Assembly: GCA_030123625.1 (NCBI GenBank) | Contig: CP126121.1 | Span: 2,830,179 to 2,894,178 of the forward strand | Origin: Nitrospira sp. | Lineage (GTDB): Bacteria > Nitrospirota > Nitrospiria > Nitrospirales > Nitrospiraceae | Direction of reading: 5' to 3' | Length of the DNA: 64,000 nucleotides | Shown here: positions 25,701 through 34,310 of the stretch, one piece after another | How positions within the stretch are numbered: position 1 is the stretch's first letter | Layout of the letters: each line of letters starts with the position of its first letter | Translations under genes and position numbers: made by a program | The notes under the pieces: model-generated | Told to the model about the DNA's origin: nothing | What the model saw: only the letters and a program-made list of their open reading frames with translations | Database searches by the model: none

Positions 25701-25902
25701 CGGAACACTCATCCAGAGCACGATCAGAACGTTGGTGGACGGCATCCGTGCCGGACGATTTTTTATTCTTCCCGACGGCTATTGCGACGGATGTGACTTT
25801 CGCGTGGTCTGTCGGCGAGAACATGGGCCGACTTGGTGGAGAACTTATCGTGCGGTCGAACCCAAAACATTGAAGATGCTGCGCCTGCGGAAGAATGCAT
25901 GA
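22741..25902 (+). CDS. addB: AddB-like subunit of ATP-dependent helicase-nuclease
   Basis: A 1053-aa protein: degenerate UvrD-like helicase N-terminal domain, lacking a usable Walker A (IAIFVPSKLLADRLRTLF), and a C-terminal PD-(D/E)XK nuclease with RGRIDRLDRN and LDYKFK. A 4Fe-4S cluster is predicted from Cys760 (AHCPFQYF) with Cys1015, Cys1018 and Cys1024 (CDGCDFRVVC). This is the AddB pattern, where AddB digests one strand and its iron-sulfur staple holds the complex. ATGA overlap with the next gene. The complex resects double-strand breaks for RecA loading. Confidence 0.88.
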   Translation: MLRVVTGRFHPHLESALVEHLTHVKAIDPLAPIAIFVPSKLLADRLRTLFAVEHRLSLLNLHVLTFHQLALRLAGDVTAAYPLPRIVDELFFEQLVRHLVRNNLTNQTPLQRIGHSSGTWGALWATIRDLKDADVDPARALQGLREGYFEENDKEWLGALISLYAAVKEAGKALGIGTPDDLAESLIPFVETASFLKPLSEVLYYGFYDLTQVQLSLFESVSRVKETTLFFPLEDDPACGFARRFFDRYIRPLVKSDGAMIRLEQESFGVASPSVRVSIRSVIGAEEELATTCRTILDLVETHGYRFDEIGVIARALEPYGLYLQSIFDRHRIPFCTTASQPLIQEPICKLVLQLASLPLNDLYRASVLNVVTSPLYVTDLYDERSESYRPEQWRVIAQALHITHGADEWKRLEQAGRAALILNGDEGPIGSWVIAPEVINLLWQVVSQLMQDCSTLPSRGTIGRMAAACRALVERRLHRPDAAASIAEDVQLARQAATWDAIDRIWTTLAELEPLNEEMTWAEFVELLTHTFERTTKPFHNGSSQGVMVCDVMAARGVPFRALFILGLNEKVFPRYIREDAFLRDRHRRVFDATLGFKIDEKLMAYEEEALLFHLCCRAASQRVYLFHQRADESGRMLAVSPYLGEACRRFGLDEQSIDVVPRSLTDRTLHRPTIKLFLSPAELTQWSAINGQDPTDLMLALGRDVDTFRHAASALGRIEEDGSMLTLFDGITGAVESHWTRVIERGLAPTPLERYAHCPFQYFAADVLRLEPSRVPMEQETDAALVGTLCHAALRRCYERLVQAGWPAVPAADNVDQTIRTSVEQAAADLESQHRTGHYLLWELAKELIVTLVTAAVKADETEQAEHPYQPIAFEVDGEGMVPDILDEGSLKIRGRIDRLDRNRISGALRVLDYKFKAGSAMKPEDRHLAQSAVRGYRLQPPLYSCLTVPGQTTPSQVQFLFLAPRWPTAISRSTFEVMSWASDTGTLIQSTIRTLVDGIRAGRFFILPDGYCDGCDFRVVCRREHGPTWWRTYRAVEPKTLKMLRLRKNA

Positions 25903-28900
25903 ATAACGGTCTATCCACAACGGATCGCATGGCTCGAGAATCGGCGGAGACGACATTCGATCGCAATGTCGTCGTTGTGGCCGGAGCGGGGACCGGCAAG
26001 ACGACCTTGCTCGTGAATCGTCTCGTGTCTCTCATCATGAAAGAGCCGGCTCCGGTACCCATCACGCAGGTCGTGGCTTTGACATTCACCAACAAGGCGG
26101 CGACCGAGATGAAAGTGCGGTTGCGCGAACGACTTGCCGTACTCGCCCGTCCGGAGGCCGATTCGATACGGTCCAGCGACGGGGGGACCGTCGCATGCGG
26201 CGATCTTCAAGCACGGTATAGGCTGAGTGTCGACGAGATTGCCGCGCGTGCTCAGGCAGCACTCAACGACATTGAAAAAGCGCAGATCGGCACTCTTCAC
26301 AGTTTTGCCGCGCACCTACTACGGCTCCATCCGCTGGAAAGCGGAGTCGATCCTGATTTCAAAGAAGACGACGGCTTGCGATTTGAAGAGCAGTTCACCG
26401 CCGCGTGGGATTGCTGGCTCGATCAGGAATTGAGCCGAGCCGGACAACACCATCATCTGTGGCGATCGGTGTTGTCGTCGACCACTCTCGAGACGGTCAG
26501 GGCATTGTGCCGATCTTTGTGCAGCGAATCGGTCGATCTCGGCACGCTGCAACGGCAACTCGCCGTGACGGCGGTGACCCCGGCCGTCGCACGGTGGATT
26601 CAGCACATGGAAGACCGGGCGAATCAGCTCATGAAAACGTATGACCGGCCGAAGCGCCGTAAAGTCGAACACATGCTCGCTGCGGCGGCGTCTGTGATGC
26701 GGCTCATGGCAGAAAAGGGACTGGCGGGTCGGCAAGGCTTGACGACGGTAGAACGAGAATGGCTCGACAAGGATCTCGGTAACGCCGTGGGTGAATGGGA
26801 GAAGGGCGATTTCAAAGAGGCCGGCTTGCTTATCCGGACGGCGCAACAACTTCTGTCGGTCGATCATGCATTCTTGAACGATCTCTTGACCCTGCTCCTT
26901 CCTGTGGTGCGGAACATTCGCGAAACCTTTTCTCGGCAGGGCTGGATTTCATTCGACGGGTTGCTGGCACGTGCGCGAGCGCTCCTCTTCGAACATCCGG
27001 CCGTCCGCGAACGGATTAAAAGGGATTATCGAGCCGTGTTGGTCGATGAATTTCAGGATACGGACCCGGTGCAGTACGAAATCATCCTTGCGGTTTCGGA
27101 GCGACAGGGCAGTCACGCGGCCGACTGGCACGAGATGCTGCTCGAACCAGGGAAACTTTTCATTGTGGGAGACCCCAAACAATCGATTTATGCCTTTCGG
27201 CGTGCCGACATCGAAGCCTTTGATCGAGTGATGGAGAAAATCATGGCTGACGGTGGAATCACCCACACGTTGACGACAAACTTCCGAAGCGACGCGGCTG
27301 TCTTGGAGCCGGTGAATGAGATCTTCGATCGGCTGTTCGAGCGGAAGCCGTTGATCCAGCCGGCGAATGTCCGCCTGGAGGTGCGCCCTCAGCGACGCCC
27401 GGCATCGATCGAGCCGGGCCTTCGACTCAGCGTGACGGCGCCGGATGGTGAAGAAGAGGCATTCGATGCGGCCGGGGCGACGAGAGCCGAGAGCGAAGTG
27501 TTGGCTCGCTGGCTGACTGACGAGGTCCTGAATCGTCCTTCGATGAAACCGGGCCATGTGGCGCTGCTGTTTAGAAAGCTCACGCAAGCCGATGCCTATC
27601 TCGATGCCTTGCGCCGGTATGACATTCCCTACGTCATCGAGGGGGAAAAGCATTTCTATCGCCGTCAAGAGGTGATCGACCTGGTCAATCTGCTGCGGGT
27701 CTTGGACGACCCTCATGACGAGATCGCGTTGACCGGTCTCCTTCGTTCGCCGCTTGGCGGCCTGACAGATCGGGAACTCTATGAGCTCAAACAAGCGGGG
27801 CATTTCAATTATCTTCGCACGACGGGCCTGGAGGAATGGCCCCAGGCTTGTGCCGTTGCTGTTCGGCGGCTGTACGAACACCTGGCGTGGCTGCATCGGG
27901 CCATCCCTGTGCTCCCGTTGGTTGAGGCCATCGAGCTGATGTTTGATCGATTGCCGATTCTGGACTTGGCTGCCGCATCGCTCCATGGCGAACAAGCCGT
28001 GGCGAATCTCATGAAGGTAAAACAGACGGCTGCGTCCTTGGCCGATCGCCCCCACATGACCCTGAGTGGATTCGTGGACCTCATGATCGCCCGGCTGGAA
28101 GAACAACCGGACGAATCGGAGAGTCCTCTCGCCGAGGAGTCGCTCGACGCCGTGCATGTCTTGACGATTCATAAGGCCAAAGGATTGGAATTTCCCATTG
28201 TCGTGCTGCCGGGACTCCATCAGGGGAGCGGACGAGAGCGCGATGTGCCGCAGGTCTCTTACGATTGGTCGAGCGAAACCTACGGGCTTTCACTGGGCCG
28301 TCATTGGTCGCTCGGCTCGCTGCTGGTTCAACACAAGCTGCGACTGCGAGAAGAGGCGGAACGACGGCGTGTGCTCTATGTGGGGATGACCAGGGCCAAA
28401 GAATTGTTGCTGCTGTCGGGAGGAATCGCGAGCCGCTCGGTCGGTGAAACGGTTTTCGACCTGCTGCAGAACATCGGTATGGGAGAAATCGGGAACGCTT
28501 CAACCGAGACCTTGAAGGTCGGCGGCTGTGCGATTCCATATCGGGTTATCAAAGCACCGGAACGGAGGCGGCCCCGCCCACGTGTGGAGAGAGCGGGCGG
28601 TGCGGCATTGATTGATCCATATGAGATGGCCGAACGGTGGGCAATCAGAACCGCTCGATGGACAGAGATTCGTGAGATCCCGCATCATCTGACACCCACG
28701 GCGCTGGGCACTCGAGCGGCGTCGGTCATACGTAAGACGACTCCGGTTCGGCAGGATGCGGAGATCGGTCGGTTGGCCGGTGTTGCGGCCCACCGTCTGC
28801 TCGAGCGATGGGACTTTTCACAAGACCCTTCCGGATTATTTGCTCAGGTTGCCGTAGCCGTCCAGGCAACTCTTGGGTCGGACGGCCAGTCCCATGCTGG

Positions 28901-29246
28901 AGCGGTCGCTGAATCCGTGAACGATCTCATTGCGACGTTCAGCCGGTCGGAAGCCTACGCGCGTCTTTGTGCATCTCAGATCCTTGGCCGAGAGGTCCCG
29001 TTCATCATGCCGTGGGGGGGCAGGCAGGTGATGGAAGGGATCATCGACCTCATGTACCGGATGCAGGGAGAGCTCTGGATAGCCGACTATAAGACGGATG
29101 CGATATCGGCTGATCAGGCCGCGGCACGGGCTGAGCAGTACCGCATACAGAGTGAGATCTATAAGACTGCTGTCAAACAAAGCCTCGGAACTGAACCACG
29201 GTTTCACTGTCTGTTCCTTCGTTGTGCGACGGCGGTAGAATTATGA
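25899..29246 (+). CDS. addA: AddA-like UvrD helicase and PD-(D/E)XK nuclease
   Basis: A 1115-aa SF1A helicase-nuclease. Walker A AGAGTGKTT (28-36), motif Ia FTNKAATEMKVRL, DEFQDTDPVQYEI (Walker B), VGDPKQSIYAFRRADI, HKAKGLEFPIVVLPG (motif V) and RRVLYVGMTRAKELLLLSGG (VI). The C-terminus (GIIDLMYRMQGELWIADYKTD) is the RecB-type nuclease site. Start ATG 25899 overlaps the addB stop by 4 bp (ATGA). The pair is complete and probably functional in recombination and in degrading foreign linear DNA. A small zincin follows after 12 bp. Confidence 0.93.
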   Translation: MNNGLSTTDRMARESAETTFDRNVVVVAGAGTGKTTLLVNRLVSLIMKEPAPVPITQVVALTFTNKAATEMKVRLRERLAVLARPEADSIRSSDGGTVACGDLQARYRLSVDEIAARAQAALNDIEKAQIGTLHSFAAHLLRLHPLESGVDPDFKEDDGLRFEEQFTAAWDCWLDQELSRAGQHHHLWRSVLSSTTLETVRALCRSLCSESVDLGTLQRQLAVTAVTPAVARWIQHMEDRANQLMKTYDRPKRRKVEHMLAAAASVMRLMAEKGLAGRQGLTTVEREWLDKDLGNAVGEWEKGDFKEAGLLIRTAQQLLSVDHAFLNDLLTLLLPVVRNIRETFSRQGWISFDGLLARARALLFEHPAVRERIKRDYRAVLVDEFQDTDPVQYEIILAVSERQGSHAADWHEMLLEPGKLFIVGDPKQSIYAFRRADIEAFDRVMEKIMADGGITHTLTTNFRSDAAVLEPVNEIFDRLFERKPLIQPANVRLEVRPQRRPASIEPGLRLSVTAPDGEEEAFDAAGATRAESEVLARWLTDEVLNRPSMKPGHVALLFRKLTQADAYLDALRRYDIPYVIEGEKHFYRRQEVIDLVNLLRVLDDPHDEIALTGLLRSPLGGLTDRELYELKQAGHFNYLRTTGLEEWPQACAVAVRRLYEHLAWLHRAIPVLPLVEAIELMFDRLPILDLAAASLHGEQAVANLMKVKQTAASLADRPHMTLSGFVDLMIARLEEQPDESESPLAEESLDAVHVLTIHKAKGLEFPIVVLPGLHQGSGRERDVPQVSYDWSSETYGLSLGRHWSLGSLLVQHKLRLREEAERRRVLYVGMTRAKELLLLSGGIASRSVGETVFDLLQNIGMGEIGNASTETLKVGGCAIPYRVIKAPERRRPRPRVERAGGAALIDPYEMAERWAIRTARWTEIREIPHHLTPTALGTRAASVIRKTTPVRQDAEIGRLAGVAAHRLLERWDFSQDPSGLFAQVAVAVQATLGSDGQSHAGAVAESVNDLIATFSRSEAYARLCASQILGREVPFIMPWGGRQVMEGIIDLMYRMQGELWIADYKTDAISADQAAARAEQYRIQSEIYKTAVKQSLGTEPRFHCLFLRCATAVEL

Positions 29247-29258
29247 GGGTAGGAGCCA

Positions 29259-29642
29259 ATGGAAATGGCCAGGCAAGACCATATCTCATCTGAAGCCTTT
29301 GCGCAGCTGGTTCAACAGGCGATTGCCGATCTGCCCGCCCCTTACGCCAAACTGATGGAATCGATCGCCGTCGTGGTAGAGGAAGAACCGCCGGAAGAGG
29401 TGTTGCAGGATCTGGATCTAGACAGCGAGAACGACTTGCTTGGCTTGTATCAAGGTCAGTCGCTGGCGGCTGATTCATTCTTCAGGTCGGGAGGGGACTG
29501 TCCGCCACGGATTTCCATCTATCGCGGCCCCATCCTCCGACTGTGTGAGAGTCCGGAAGAAGTGGTACAGGAAGTGTACGATACAGTCGTTCACGAACTG
29601 GGTCACCATGTGGGCTTGGACGATGACGAGATGCCGTACTGA
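29259..29642 (+). CDS. Small zincin-type metallopeptidase (DUF1025-like)
   Basis: 127 aa. A zinc-binding HExxH extended motif, HELGHHVGLDDDEM at the C-terminus, matches the small stand-alone zincin family (HExxHxxGxxDD). N-terminal SEAFAQLVQQAIADLPAPYA and VVEEEPPEEVL are also family-like. It sits 12 bp after addA in the same operon, but such zincins occur in varied contexts; no link to DNA repair is established. The exact length matches the family. Confidence 0.88.
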   Translation: MEMARQDHISSEAFAQLVQQAIADLPAPYAKLMESIAVVVEEEPPEEVLQDLDLDSENDLLGLYQGQSLAADSFFRSGGDCPPRISIYRGPILRLCESPEEVVQEVYDTVVHELGHHVGLDDDEMPY

Positions 29643-29783
29643 ATGCCTCACCAGACATGGCTGGTGAACTACTTAATAAAAATACACTGCTACACCTCTC
29701 AGTTGCAATCTGCCTCCCCCCACTGGGCTTTTGATGGTCTCGTGACGAACGCGTCCAGCTTCTGGCTTTTGATGCCCGCTATC

Positions 29784-30197
29784 TCACCGAGGGGCACGGC
29801 TCAATTCCTCGAGCATTGGATCGGCACTCGGCAGCGTCGGGATCCCTCCATAACCGGACCCACCGGAGGGCGACTTCGAGGCTCCAGACAATTCTTTTTC
29901 AGAGGAGTTGGGGCCATATCGGCCTTCGTTGCTGGATGAACCAGACTTATACTCCTCTGCTTGGCGACTTGTGAAGGGGATGGGCCCATGCTCGGGATGC
30001 CCCAATGTCTGGTACTCAGGGTCATGCTTGGGGTCGTCCACAGTATGGATCATCGGGTTCCACTCTAACCCCCCTCGGTCGACTACATGTCGGTCGTTGA
30101 CGTCCAGCCACCAAGCCATGGCGAGGCTATTCGGAACGCTGACTGCTCCGGTTACTGCAATGATCGCCAGGACTGTTACTATGCGTCTCTGTTTCAT
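29784..30197 (-). CDS. Secreted hypothetical protein
   Basis: 137 aa with signal peptide (IVTVLAIIAVTGAVSVPNSL then AMA). The mature part starts WWLDVNDRHVVDRG and has a polar Gly-Ser-rich C-terminus. No membrane segment or known motif is seen. It is antisense to the end of the AddAB operon. Conserved-looking but not assigned. Confidence 0.6.
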   Translation of the reverse strand: MKQRRIVTVLAIIAVTGAVSVPNSLAMAWWLDVNDRHVVDRGGLEWNPMIHTVDDPKHDPEYQTLGHPEHGPIPFTSRQAEEYKSGSSSNEGRYGPNSSEKELSGASKSPSGGSGYGGIPTLPSADPMLEELSRAPR

Positions 30198-30769
30198 GGC
30201 ACCCTCCTCAACGGTATAGGGTATAGATGGATAGACCGGACAGCATAGGCATTTCGCTGGTTATTTCCTGTTGACCTATAGGCTGGCGCAAGTCAGCAAG
30301 CGGCATCCCATGATGCTCATGACTCCACTCCGTTTTCCGGCTCGTGGTGAGACAAAATCTCCAGCGTTCGGACAGCTTGTCCCGGTAGAAGGCCCATTCT
30401 GTTTCAATTTCCCCTGAGTTTTCGCGGCTCTTTGAGCTTCTGTTCTTAAGCTATTGAGGTAGTGCAGAGAATATGCCCTTGCCTCACTTCTTGTCCGCTC
30501 GCAAGTTATGGATAGCCATGACGGGGGTAACAAGGAGGGGAGGGAAGCTGCGATGGTGCGCAATAGACCTCAGCTTCAGCGGGGCTGCATGGCGTCTTGA
30601 TACTCCTCCCATCGAAAGATGCAAGGTCACAATGGCAGACTTCACCAGCCGTAGCCCGCGTCTGCCGGATACTGCCCTGAAGAGGATGGGGACGGGATTC
30701 ATCATGCAGCCCTCAAAAACGACGGTCGCGCCAGATTGAGCGTGGACTCGGTTCAACATGGAAGTGACC
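30198..30769. other. Intergenic region, no confident gene
   Basis: Several short frames (for example 30276-30563 minus, 30473-30739 plus) overlap on both strands and share no ribosome site or recognisable motif. I cannot support any of them. Confidence 0.45.
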
Positions 30770-31063
30770 ATGATCATGTTCGTGGATGTAAAGGAGCGGA
30801 ACACCGTGAATACGGCCTACGAGCTCTATCGATCTCAGGCGGACTATGCGGTGGCGCGTGGCGGCATGCGGTGGGTTAAGGGAGCTTTATCGAAGCCGGT
30901 GCCTGACGTGCCCGCTAAGTATGAGGTTCCGATTACGTCGGCGGGCTCGCCGAGGCATAAGAAACCGGGACGGGCTAAGCCGCCATCACGAGCATATCTT
31001 TCTTTCAAAACCATACAATTTCCCCTTGACGGAACCATCACACGCCACCTGGAAGCGCGGTGA
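30770..31063 (+). CDS. Possible small hypothetical protein
   Basis: A 97-aa frame from an ATG at 30770 (MIMFVDVKERNTVNTAYELY). Its N-terminal part looks protein-like (RSQADYAVARGGMRWVKG) while the C-terminus is basic and polar. No clear ribosome site or homologue comes to mind. Included only because it is the best frame in the gap. Confidence 0.25.
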   Translation: MIMFVDVKERNTVNTAYELYRSQADYAVARGGMRWVKGALSKPVPDVPAKYEVPITSAGSPRHKKPGRAKPPSRAYLSFKTIQFPLDGTITRHLEAR

Positions 31064-31082
31064 TTCATGGCCGAGACAAAGG

Positions 31083-31886
31083 TCATGCTTTCTGACCGGC
31101 TCCGGCGTAGCCTCGGATAAGCATGACGGCTCCGAGCAAGACCATGGGCACGGACAAAATTTGACCCATGGTGATCGGGCCCAAGATAAATCCCAAGTGC
31201 TGATCCGGTTCACGGAAGAGTTCAACGATCAGTCGGCTGATGCCGTAACCGGTGATAAAACTCCAAAAGATCGTGCCGGGCGGGGTCGGACGTCGATCGA
31301 TCCACCATAATGCCATGAACAAGACAAGGCCTTCCAGCGTGGCCTCATACAATTGCGAGGGATGGCGGCAAGCAGGGCCTCCCGCTGGAAAGACCATGCA
31401 CCAAGCCACGTCGGTTGACCGACCGAAGAGTTCGCCGTTGATGAAGTTCCCGATCCGACCGAATCCTAAGCCGATCGGTGTGACGCAGGCCGCCAAATCG
31501 GCGATGGTATAGGCAGGAATCCCTTGCCTTCGGCTGAACCACATCAACGCAATGATGGTTCCAAGAAGCCCTCCATGGAAGGACATGCCTCCTTCCCAGA
31601 CCGCAAGAAGTTTCAGTGGGTTTTGGCTGTAGTAGGAAAAATTGTAAAAGAGCGTGTAGCCGATTCGCCCGCCGAGAAACACGCCGAAAGCGGCATAGAC
31701 GACCATGTCATAGATTTGGTCTTTTCTGATCGGCAACGCTTTACGGGCAACGTTGTGTTGAATAAGGAAATAAGCCGCGGTCAGGCCGATCAGGTACATC
31801 AGCCCATACCAGCGGAGCTGAATGGGGCCCAGCGCCACAAGGACAGGGTCGATGTTTGGGTAAGGAATGGCGGCTGGAGGACCCAT
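31083..31886 (-). CDS. lgt: Prolipoprotein diacylglyceryl transferase
   Basis: 267 aa, multi-spanning inner-membrane enzyme that adds diacylglycerol to the lipobox Cys. The Lgt signature GRIGNFINGELFGRSTDV is intact (with the conserved Arg and Asn), as is LRWYGLMYLIG near the N-terminus and GGMSFHGGLLG (active His). The GPPAAIPYPNIDPV start at ATG 31886 is typical of the family; the frame extends upstream without a signal. It serves the many lipoproteins seen in this window. Confidence 0.96.
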   Translation of the reverse strand: MGPPAAIPYPNIDPVLVALGPIQLRWYGLMYLIGLTAAYFLIQHNVARKALPIRKDQIYDMVVYAAFGVFLGGRIGYTLFYNFSYYSQNPLKLLAVWEGGMSFHGGLLGTIIALMWFSRRQGIPAYTIADLAACVTPIGLGFGRIGNFINGELFGRSTDVAWCMVFPAGGPACRHPSQLYEATLEGLVLFMALWWIDRRPTPPGTIFWSFITGYGISRLIVELFREPDQHLGFILGPITMGQILSVPMVLLGAVMLIRGYAGAGQKA

Positions 31887-32330
31887 TACTGTGCTTCCAG
31901 TACAGTCCTTCGTGAGATGAAGCTCACGGCTTGCAGGGAGCACACATCGCAAATCATACGCAGTCCCCTTTGCGACATACGGGCAAAATGTGCCGATGGA
32001 TAATACGGGGGCTCATGTGTCAATGCAAGCGCGTCAAAGGTTAGAAACGGATAAAGTTTGACCCAGACAAATCGGCTTCCATGGCTGATTTACCGGTATG
32101 TATAAATCGAAGTGTTGGCTTTCTGAAACGGCTGTGTCTCGGCCTGTCGAGAAAAAGAGACCAAAAATTAGGCACTCCTAATTGCCAAAAAATGTCTCCC
32201 ATGGTTTTTCGCGGGAATCGCCTCTCCTACGAACACTCTTATCTTGGCACAGAGCATGCTCAAAGACCCAGGCATAGGAAGAGTTCCTAAAAGGTTTTCC
32301 GGTTCATTCACCATCATGAGGAGGTTCACC
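31887..32330. other. Intergenic region between lgt and the YtxH gene
   Basis: Divergent promoter space for lgt and the YtxH-type gene. No gene is supported here. The end, GAGGAGGTTCACC, holds the ribosome site of the following gene. Confidence 0.5.
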
Positions 32331-32600
32331 ATGTCGGAGCAGGGGAATCAGGTCGCCAAGGCAGCAGCATTCATCGCCGGTGGGGCGGTCATCGGAGCGG
32401 GACTCGGGCTCCTCTTCGCTCCACAGACCGGTGCGGAAACTCGTCGAAGCATCGGCCGCTATGCCCGCAAGGCGCAGGTGCAGACCAGTCGATGGGGCAA
32501 GGCCATCAAGTCGGGGGTGGAGGAAGCGCTGGACCGCAAACCAGGAAAAGAGAAGAGTGGTGAGAAAGAGCGGCCGCAACTGACCGCGGTGTTGAACTAA
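32331..32600 (+). CDS. YtxH domain protein
   Basis: 89 aa with one N-terminal hydrophobic segment (AAAFIAGGAVIGAGLGLLFA) followed by PQTGAETRRSIGRYARKAQV, the YtxH signature. YtxH proteins are small membrane-associated stress proteins. The start is ATG 32331 with a GAGGAGGT ribosome site; 29 extra residues of open frame precede it. Confidence 0.88.
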   Translation: MSEQGNQVAKAAAFIAGGAVIGAGLGLLFAPQTGAETRRSIGRYARKAQVQTSRWGKAIKSGVEEALDRKPGKEKSGEKERPQLTAVLN

Positions 32601-32613
32601 GCTTCTCGAAGAT

Positions 32614-32674
32614 CATCGGTAGCAGATCACCCCGTTGCTTTCCTCCGTCGAGTACGGGCTGTCTGCTACCGATG
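32614..32674. ncRNA. Large structured stem-loop, 13-bp perfect outer stem
   Basis: CATCGGTAGCAGA (32614-32626) is perfectly complementary to TCTGCTACCGATG (32662-32674), and the 35-nt loop contains a further CCCGT/ACGGG pairing. It lies 14 bp after the YtxH stop. It could be a terminator, a small structured RNA or a REP-like element. The identity is unknown. Confidence 0.5.
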
Positions 32675-33110
32675 GTCCGAGGGATCTGAATACTGATGAC
32701 CCCGGCCAGTTCTTCTACTCGAGCACCCTCTCTCGGATAGCCTGAATGTCGAGGATCCCCTTTAGGATTCCCGTGGCAGGCGAGGCAATCCTACGAATAG
32801 TAAGTCGGCATCATGGTTCTGAGTAGCCTCCCATTGTCGATCCATTCGACAATCGGCGTGTCAAGGTCGGTTGGTTCGAGGCCGATTCAATACCATTTCT
32901 TCATACGTCTCGGTAATTGGGTAGACCGATTACCAACCGGGCCCTTGTGTCCTCAGCGGCCTGTCTCCTTAGATGATCCTTGAATGTACCGCGTCTCATC
33001 CCCTCGTGCCGATTGCTTAACCAAGTCCCATCGTCTTCTCGAACTGGCGAGCCAGCCGCAGCGAATGGCCGAGATAAAAGTGGCTGTCTGCCATGGGTGC
33101 TATGTTAAAA
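32675..33110. other. Intergenic stretch with no gene seen
   Basis: No open frame is convincing. The region includes the promoter for the tRNA, with a TATGTT box near 33101 that fits a -10. Confidence 0.4.
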
Positions 33111-33136
33111 TCCGCCACTCTTGCCGGAGTGGCGGA
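33111..33136. repeat. Inverted repeat overlapping the 5' end of tRNA-Leu
   Basis: TCCGCCACTC (33111-33120) is the exact reverse complement of GAGTGGCGGA (33127-33136), the latter being part of the tRNA acceptor and D regions. The loop is TTGCCG. If transcribed, the leader could pair with the tRNA's 5' half. Confidence 0.7.
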
Positions 33137-33212
33137 ATAGGCAGACGCAAGGGACTTAAAATCCCTCGGGTCCACAAGGCCCGTACCGGTTCGATCCCGG
33201 TCTCCGGCACCA
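33123..33212 (+). tRNA. tRNA-Leu, anticodon TAA
   Basis: Acceptor stem GCCGGAG pairs with CTCCGGC; discriminator A and an encoded CCA end at 33212. The anticodon stem AGGGA/TCCCT holds the loop CTTAAAA, so the anticodon is TAA at 33157-33159. A long variable arm (CGGGTCCACAAGGCCCG) marks a class II tRNA, as in Leu. T-loop GGTTCGATCCC is canonical. Confidence 0.97.
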
Positions 33213-33258
33213 GTCACATGAGAGTCAGGTATTTGTCGTAGAACCTATAGAGGGATGC

Positions 33259-33504
33259 ATGAATACAAAAGGAATCGTGATGCTCGTTGCCGGTGTAATT
33301 TTCTTTCTTAGTGTCATCGGGATTGGGGCCTGGGTGATGACTGCCCCATTGGAAGCCGGAGAGGTCGAAACGAAGCGTTGTCATGAATATGTGGATGAGT
33401 TGGATATGTTGAAGAAGTACAACTGGTTTTGGACTCCCTATCACCGGCGCATGGCGTTCAACGACTGCTTAACCAGGAAGTTGGGCGAGCAGAAGCAGCC
33501 ATAA
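33259..33504 (+). CDS. Small single-pass membrane hypothetical protein
   Basis: 81 aa: one transmembrane segment (IVMLVAGVIFFLSVIGIGAW), then EAGEVETKRCHEYVDELDML and NWFWTPYHRRMAFNDC. No lipobox. It starts at ATG 33259 with GAGGGATG upstream and sits between tRNA-Leu and an adhesin-like gene. Function unknown. Confidence 0.65.
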   Translation: MNTKGIVMLVAGVIFFLSVIGIGAWVMTAPLEAGEVETKRCHEYVDELDMLKKYNWFWTPYHRRMAFNDCLTRKLGEQKQP

Positions 33505-33589
33505 GAGATTTTTCTGTCGGACGCTCATTCCTAGAAGTGTCCGGGATGAGATTGTAGGTCTCCTCGAAATATTCCCTCTTCGATGTTCC

Positions 33590-34015
33590 ATGCCCGCTTT
33601 AGATGGACCTTTTCGCGGATTTTCTAGTGCTTTCCTTGTGTTGATCATTCTTCATATGTGGAATGCCACTGCTGTACTCGCTGAGTGGCAGTTCGTCGAC
33701 GGCAATGAACAGGCGAAGGTCTATGTCGATTCTGAGACCATTACCCGAGACGGTGGATTGGTGAGTGCGTGGGTTATGGACGATCTGAAGACTGCTCAGA
33801 CCAGAGGATTCCGGAAATACTTGTCCACTCGGGCACACGAAGAGCATGATTGTGCCAAAGAGCGGTTTCGGTTGCTGGCATTGGAATACTTTTCGGGGAA
33901 TATGGGATCCGGAGAAGCGCTCTATAAAACATCAGGCGAATCAGATTGGACGCCTATTCCGCGAGGAACCTTGGCCCAATCGGTTTGGAAGTTTGTGTGC
34001 AGAATGAGAAGGTAA
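33590..34015 (+). CDS. Surface-adhesin E-like secreted protein
   Basis: 141 aa with a hydrophobic leader (AFLVLIILHMWNATAVLAEW) and a beta-sandwich-like core, WQFVDGNEQAKVYVDSETIT, VSAWVMDDLKTAQTR, then a single Cys pair (HDCAKERF and FVCRMRR). The pattern, W-x4-v, YVD, S-x-C, resembles the adhesin E domain of Haemophilus-type proteins; the match is moderate. Exported and small. Confidence 0.65.
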   Translation: MPALDGPFRGFSSAFLVLIILHMWNATAVLAEWQFVDGNEQAKVYVDSETITRDGGLVSAWVMDDLKTAQTRGFRKYLSTRAHEEHDCAKERFRLLALEYFSGNMGSGEALYKTSGESDWTPIPRGTLAQSVWKFVCRMRR

Positions 34016-34042
34016 ACAAAGAGGCGGTGAGAAAGGTGCTTC

Positions 34043-34273
34043 ATGGCCGGACAAGTCTTCAAGTTCTCCGGCTCCGTGTCTGAGGAGGGCTCGCTGACCG
34101 ACAACAAGACCACCGACGAACATTACGCCATCGTGACTTATTGGCGATCCTTTGAGGCGCACGAGAAGTCCCGTGCAGACGAAGTATTTACCAGCAAATT
34201 TTCTTCCATAGCGAAGATGGGCTCGGAGACCAAAGAACCCGGCTATGACATGCTGTGGCCAGGCACACCGTAA
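34043..34273 (+). CDS. Small hypothetical protein
   Basis: 76 aa, no signal peptide or motif recognised. It is acidic and aromatic (HYAIVTYWRSFEAHEKSRAD). It starts at an ATG 28 bp after the adhesin-like gene and may be in its operon. A long hairpin follows the stop by 38 bp and could terminate transcription. Confidence 0.55.
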   Translation: MAGQVFKFSGSVSEEGSLTDNKTTDEHYAIVTYWRSFEAHEKSRADEVFTSKFSSIAKMGSETKEPGYDMLWPGTP

Positions 34274-34310
34274 ACGAGCAGGCGGCATAGCGCGGCTATT
34301 TTGGTTTCAA

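Noticed and set aside
26949-28220. 423-codon minus-strand frame opposite addA
   Set aside because: Antisense to conserved UvrD helicase motifs.
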